Made by a program: the position numbers and the translations under genes. A stretch of 64,000 bases of DNA from Phocoena phocoena (lineage: Eukaryota > Chordata > Mammalia > Artiodactyla > Phocoenidae): assembly GCF_963924675.1 (NCBI RefSeq), contig NC_089221.1:3903851-3967850 (forward strand). Direction: 5' to 3'. The notes under the pieces were generated by a model, which saw only the letters and a list, made by a program, of their open reading frames with translations, was not told the DNA's origin and ran no database searches. Shown piece after piece: positions 60,239 to 64,000 of the stretch. Position 1 is the stretch's first letter. The number at the start of each line of letters is the position of its first letter.

Positions 60239-61140
60239 CTAAAGAAGTTCCTTTAACATTTGTTGTAAAGCTTTAACAGCTGTTGTAAGCTGTGGTGCTG
60301 AAATCACTTTACTTTTGCTTGTCTGTAAAGGTTTTAATTTCTCCTTTGAACCTGAATGAGATCCTTCCTGTGTAGATTAATTTTGGTTGTAATTTTTTCC
60401 CTTTCATCACTTTTAATATGTCCTGCCACTCCCTTCTGGCTTGCAGATTTTCTGCTGAAAGATCAGCTGTTAACCTTATAGGGATTCCCTTGTATGCTTT
60501 TTGTTGCTTTTCCCTTGCTGCTTTCAATATATTTTCTTCGCATTTAATTTTTATAGTTTGATTAATATGTGTCTTGGCATGTTTCTCCTTGGATTTAACC
60601 TGATGGGACTCTCTGCACTTTCTGGACTTGATTCACTATTTCCTTTCCCATATTAGGGAAGCTTTCAACTATAATCTCTTCAAATATTTTCTCAATCCCT
60701 TTCTTTTTCTCTTATTCTGGGACGCCAATAATTTGAAAGTTGGTGCTTTTAATATTCTCCCAGAGGTCTCTGTGACTGTCCTCACTTCTTTTCATTCTTT
60801 TCTCTTTATTCTGCTCTTGAATAGTTATTTCCAGTATTTTATCTTCCAGGTCACTTACCTGTTCTTCTGCCTCAGTTATTCTGCTCTTGATTCCTTGTCA
60901 AGAATTTTTAGTTTCATTTATTGTGTTGTTCATCATTGTTTGTTTGGTCTTTAGCTCTTAGAGGTGCTTGTTAAATGTTTCTTGTAGTTTTTCCATTCTA
61001 TTTTCAAGATTTTGGGTCATCTTTACTATCATTACTCTGAATTTTTTTTCAGGTAGACTGCCTATATCTTCTTCATTTGTTTGGCCTGTTGGGTTTTTAC
61101 CTTGCTCCTTCATCTGCTATATGTTTCTCTGTCTTCTCAT
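60239..61140 (-). pseudogene. L1 ORF1, disrupted
   Basis: Start ATG at 61140-61138 (MRRQRNI...) and stop at 60241-60239 after ...KELL, about 300 codons as in the plus-strand copy. The longest open piece, 60309-60527, holds KAAREKQQKAYKGIPIRL, DLSAENLQARREWQDI and FRFKGEIKTFTDKQK, the C-terminal nucleic-acid-binding domain. Stops and frameshifts upstream break the coiled-coil and RRM parts. Confidence 0.9.
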
Positions 61141-63163
61141 TTTGCTTAACTTACTGTGTTTGGGGTCTCCTTTTCACATGATGAAGGTTTGTAGTTCCTG
61201 TTGTTTTTGGTGTCTGCCTCCAGTGGCTAAGGTTGGTTCAGTGGGCTGTTTAGGCTTCCTGGTGGAGGTGACTGGTGCCTGTGTTCTGGTGGATGAGGCT
61301 AGATCTTGTATTTCTGGTGGGCAGGACTGCATCTGGTGGTGTGTTTTGGGTGTCTGTTACATTATTATGATTTTAGGTAACCTCTGTGCTAATGGGAGGT
61401 TTTCTGTTCCTGTCTTGCTAGTTGTTTAGCATAGGGTGTTCAGCACTGTAGCTTGCTGGTCGTTGAATGGAGATTGGTCTTAAAGTAGAGATGAAGATCT
61501 CTTGGAGAACTTTCGCAGTTTGATATTACATGGAGCTTGGAGGTCCCTGGTGGACAAGGGTCCTGAATTTGGCTCTCTCATCTCAAAGGCACAGGCCTGA
61601 CACATGCCTGGAGCACCAAGACCCTGTCAGACACACAGCTCAAATGGAAAGGGAGAAAAAAAGAGAAAGAAATGAAGAGAAAAATAAAATAAAATAATTA
61701 AAATAAAAATATTAAAATAATTATTAAATTTATTTTAAATGATAAAAAGTTATTAAAGAAAAGAAAGAAAGAAGAGAGCAACAAAGCCAAAAAATTAATA
61801 CACCAATGATAACAGGCACTAAAATGTATACTAAAAACAAACAAACAAACAAAAAACAAATAGAACCCTTGGACAAATGGTAAAAACAAAGCTATACAGA
61901 CAAAATCACACAAAGAAGCATTCACTACACACTCACAAAAAGAGAAAAAAGAAAATATATATATATATAATTGCTCTCCAAATCCACCTCCTCAATTTAG
62001 GGTGATTTGTTTTCTATTCAGGTATTCCACAGACGCAGAGTACATCATTTTGATTGTGGAGATTTAATCCGCTGCTCCTGTGGCTGCTGGGAGAAATTTC
62101 CCTTTCTCTTCTTTGTTCACACAGCTCCTGGGGTTCAGCTTTGGATTTGGCCCTACCTCTGCAGTAGGTTGCCTGAGGACGTCTGCTCCCCACCCAGAGA
62201 GGATTGGGTTAAAGTAGCAGCTGATTAGGGGACTCTGGCTTACTCAGGCCGGGGGAGGGAGTGGTACAGAGTGTTGAGAGAGCCTTCAGTGACAGAGGCC
62301 GGCGTGACATTGCACCAGCATGAGGCGCCATGTGTTCTCCCGGGGAAGTTGTCCCTGGATCACGGGACCCTGGCAGTGGTGGGACAAACAGGCTCCTGGG
62401 AAGGGTGATGTGGATAGTGACCTGTGCTCGCACACAGGTTTCTTGGTGGTGGCAGTAGTGGCCTTAGCATCCCATGCCCATCTCTGGGGTCCGCACTGTT
62501 AGCTGTGGCTCACACCCATCTCTGGAGATCGTATAGGTGGTGCTCTGTATCCCCTCTCAACCCCAAAACAATGGTCTCTTGCCCCTTAGGCAGGTCCAGA
62601 CATTTTCCCGGACTCCCTCCCGGCCAGTCGTGGTACACTAGTCCTTTCAGGCTGTGTTCATGCTGCCAACCTCAGTCCTCTCCCTGGGATCCGACCTCCA
62701 AAGCCCGAGCCTCGGCTCCCAGCCCCCGCCCACCCTGGCAGGTGAGCAGACAAGCCTCTCAGGCTGGTGAATGCTGGTTGGCACTGATCCTCTATGAGGG
62801 AATCTTTCTGCTTTGCCCTCTGCACCCCTGTTGCTGTTCTCTACTCCATAATTCCGAAACTTCCCCCCACCATCTCCCTTCTCTGCAAGTGAAGGGGCCT
62901 CTCAGTGTGTGGAAACCTTTCCTCCTTCACAGCTTCCTCCCACTGGTGCAGGTCCCATCCCTATTCTTTTATCTCTGTTTTTGTTTTTGCCCTACCCAGG
63001 TACATGGGAAGTTTCTTGCCTTTTGGGAAGTCTGAGGTCGTCTGCCTGCATTCAGTAGGTGCTCTGTAGGAGTTGTTCCACATGTAGATGTATTTCTGAT
63101 GTATCTGTGGGGAGGAAGGTGATCTCCACGTCTTACTCTTCCACCATTTTGAAGGTCTCTACT
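61141..63163 (-). promoter_or_regulatory. L1 5' UTR (about 2 kb) with AT- and purine-rich tract on the plus strand
   Basis: Internal promoter region of the minus-strand L1. The part at 62000-63163 is GC-richer. The segment 61640-61960 is A/G-rich on the plus strand, so T/C-rich on the sense strand, as in the plus-strand L1. The YY1-like site at the very 5' end reads AAAATGG (63150-63144) where the other copies have AAGATGG. The open frame 62424-63035 on the plus strand is antisense to this UTR and has no known domain. Confidence 0.85.
61957..61969. repeat. Short (TA)n run in L1 5' UTR
   Basis: TA units within the AT-rich part of the 5' UTR. Confidence 0.85.
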
Positions 63164-63176
63164 CTGGGCGTTTATG

Positions 63177-63369
63177 TTTAAAGTATCTGATGTCACCTTA
63201 GTATAAATAGACATCTCTCTTTTAGATTTTCCAACCTAAAATGTATTAGATACTCATGAACAAAACTTCAGTCCCTTGTCCTTAACCTAAGCTTATGCCT
63301 TGTTCCTGAGACAGAGCCACATTGATTATGGTTAATGATTGTTTTTCAGAATTGTAAGCCAGTGGTTCT
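63177..63369. other. Unique sequence
   Basis: No repeat or gene recognised. Confidence 0.5.
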
Positions 63370-63598
63370 AAATCAAGGTTTCTCAACCTTGATGCTGCTC
63401 ACATTTGGGGCCAGATCATTTTTTGTTGGGGGCAGGAGCTGCTTGTGCATCATAGGACACTTAGCAACAACCCCAGGCTCTGCCAATGTCATGCCATGAA
63501 CACCTTCCCCTGAGCTGGGACAACAAAACATCTCCAGACACTGTCACATGCCCCTGGGTGGCAAAATTTCCCTTCTTTGAAAGTCACTGCTTCAACAG
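63370..63598 (-). mobile_element. MER20 DNA transposon (hAT-Charlie)
   Basis: Antisense MER20: 'aaggtttctcaaccttgatg', 'acatttggggccagatcatt', 'catcataggacacttagcaa', 'acatctccagacactgtcac', 'atgcccctgggtggcaaaat' and 'ttgaaagtcactgctt'. It has no coding capacity. Confidence 0.87.
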
Positions 63599-64000
63599 AA
63601 CAGCAAATTAACAGAAATGCAGAACTTCTACTATTTGATTACTTTAAAAATATTAGAAGTATAAAATCTTAACGTCTGGTAGAAATTTAGACATCAGCCA
63701 ATGCCATGCTGCCACTCACTCCCGAAATCCTCACCTAGAGTAATATTCCTGGCCTCTGGAATTAGGGAGTGCCAGAATCTGACTGGCTCTTCCAGGACCT
63801 GTTTACCTATGTGTGGCAGGACTTACCATAAACAGACCAAATCACCACAGCACATTAGATTCTGAAAGGGAAAGCAGAATGTCTTATAAATAATATATAT
63901 GGCATTGATTCAGGAGATTGCTTACATTAACATTTATTAAATGGTTATAAACCACTTTCTTAATTTCAAAAGTTTTAGCATTATTTGGTTTTATTAAGGA
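63599..64000. other. Unique sequence to the window end
   Basis: No repeat or gene recognised. Confidence 0.5.

Larger units (their letters stand above)
55951..63163 (-). mobile_element. Full-length L1, minus strand, disabled
   Basis: About 7.2 kb. The target-site duplication CTGGGCGCTTATG (55938-55950) matches CTGGGCGTTTATG (63164-63176) with one difference. Read on the minus strand: 5' UTR 63163-61141, ORF1 61140-60239, ORF2 60173-56351, 3' UTR to a poly(A) at 55980-55951. Same family and layout as the plus-strand L1 at 34822-42023. Frameshifts make it inactive, although the RT catalytic box is still FADD. Confidence 0.96.

Noticed and set aside
62424..63035. 203-codon plus-strand open frame
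   Set aside because: It is antisense to the L1 5' UTR; a similar antisense frame occurs in the other L1 (34974-35336), and it has no known domain.

Overview
The window looks like nuclear DNA from a whale or dolphin (Cetacea). The strongest clue is a set of short tRNA-Glu-derived SINEs, about 200 bp each, of the CHR-2 type typical of cetaceans, plus one longer, older CHR-1-type copy. Several L1 (LINE-1) elements share the 3' end and ORF2 sequence usual in Cetartiodactyla, and there are ancient mammalian repeats (MIR, L2, MER5A, MER20, MLT1/MST LTRs). I see no convincing host protein-coding exon, no functional RNA gene and nothing prokaryotic. The window is best read as an intergenic or deep intronic stretch, close to half of it recognisable transposon sequence.

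Layout. 1-8.3 kb: mostly unique AT-rich sequence with a shortened CHR-2 SINE, a MIR, two MaLR LTRs and a probable third LTR. 8.3-10 kb: an L1 3' UTR fragment, then a 5'-truncated L1 whose own target-site duplication was later split by a CHR-2 SINE. 10-17.5 kb: unique sequence with a CHR-1 SINE, a CHR-2 SINE, a 127-bp L1 stub and a block at 12.43-12.76 kb that may be regulatory. 17.5-27.8 kb: an L2 tail, then an ancient, nearly full-length L1 opened up by three later insertions plus an LTR: a SINE, a younger internally deleted L1 (itself carrying a SINE), another SINE and an MST/MLT1 LTR. 27.8-34.8 kb: unique sequence with MIRs, L2s and an LTR. 34.8-42.0 kb: a full-length 7.2-kb plus-strand L1. 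42.0-55.9 kb: mostly unique, with an L1 3' fragment carrying a perfect 126-bp tandem duplication, MER5A, L2, an LTR, a well-preserved SINE and a candidate conserved element near 46.9-47.2 kb. 55.95-63.16 kb: a second full-length L1, on the minus strand. 63.2-64 kb: a MER20 and unique sequence.

The L1 copies have frameshifts and stops, so none should still move. They explain how the window was built: L1-type reverse transcription made the L1 and SINE insertions, several with readable target-site duplications that allow their order to be inferred. Family names were assigned by recognition, not by a database search, and boundaries of the ancient repeats are approximate.
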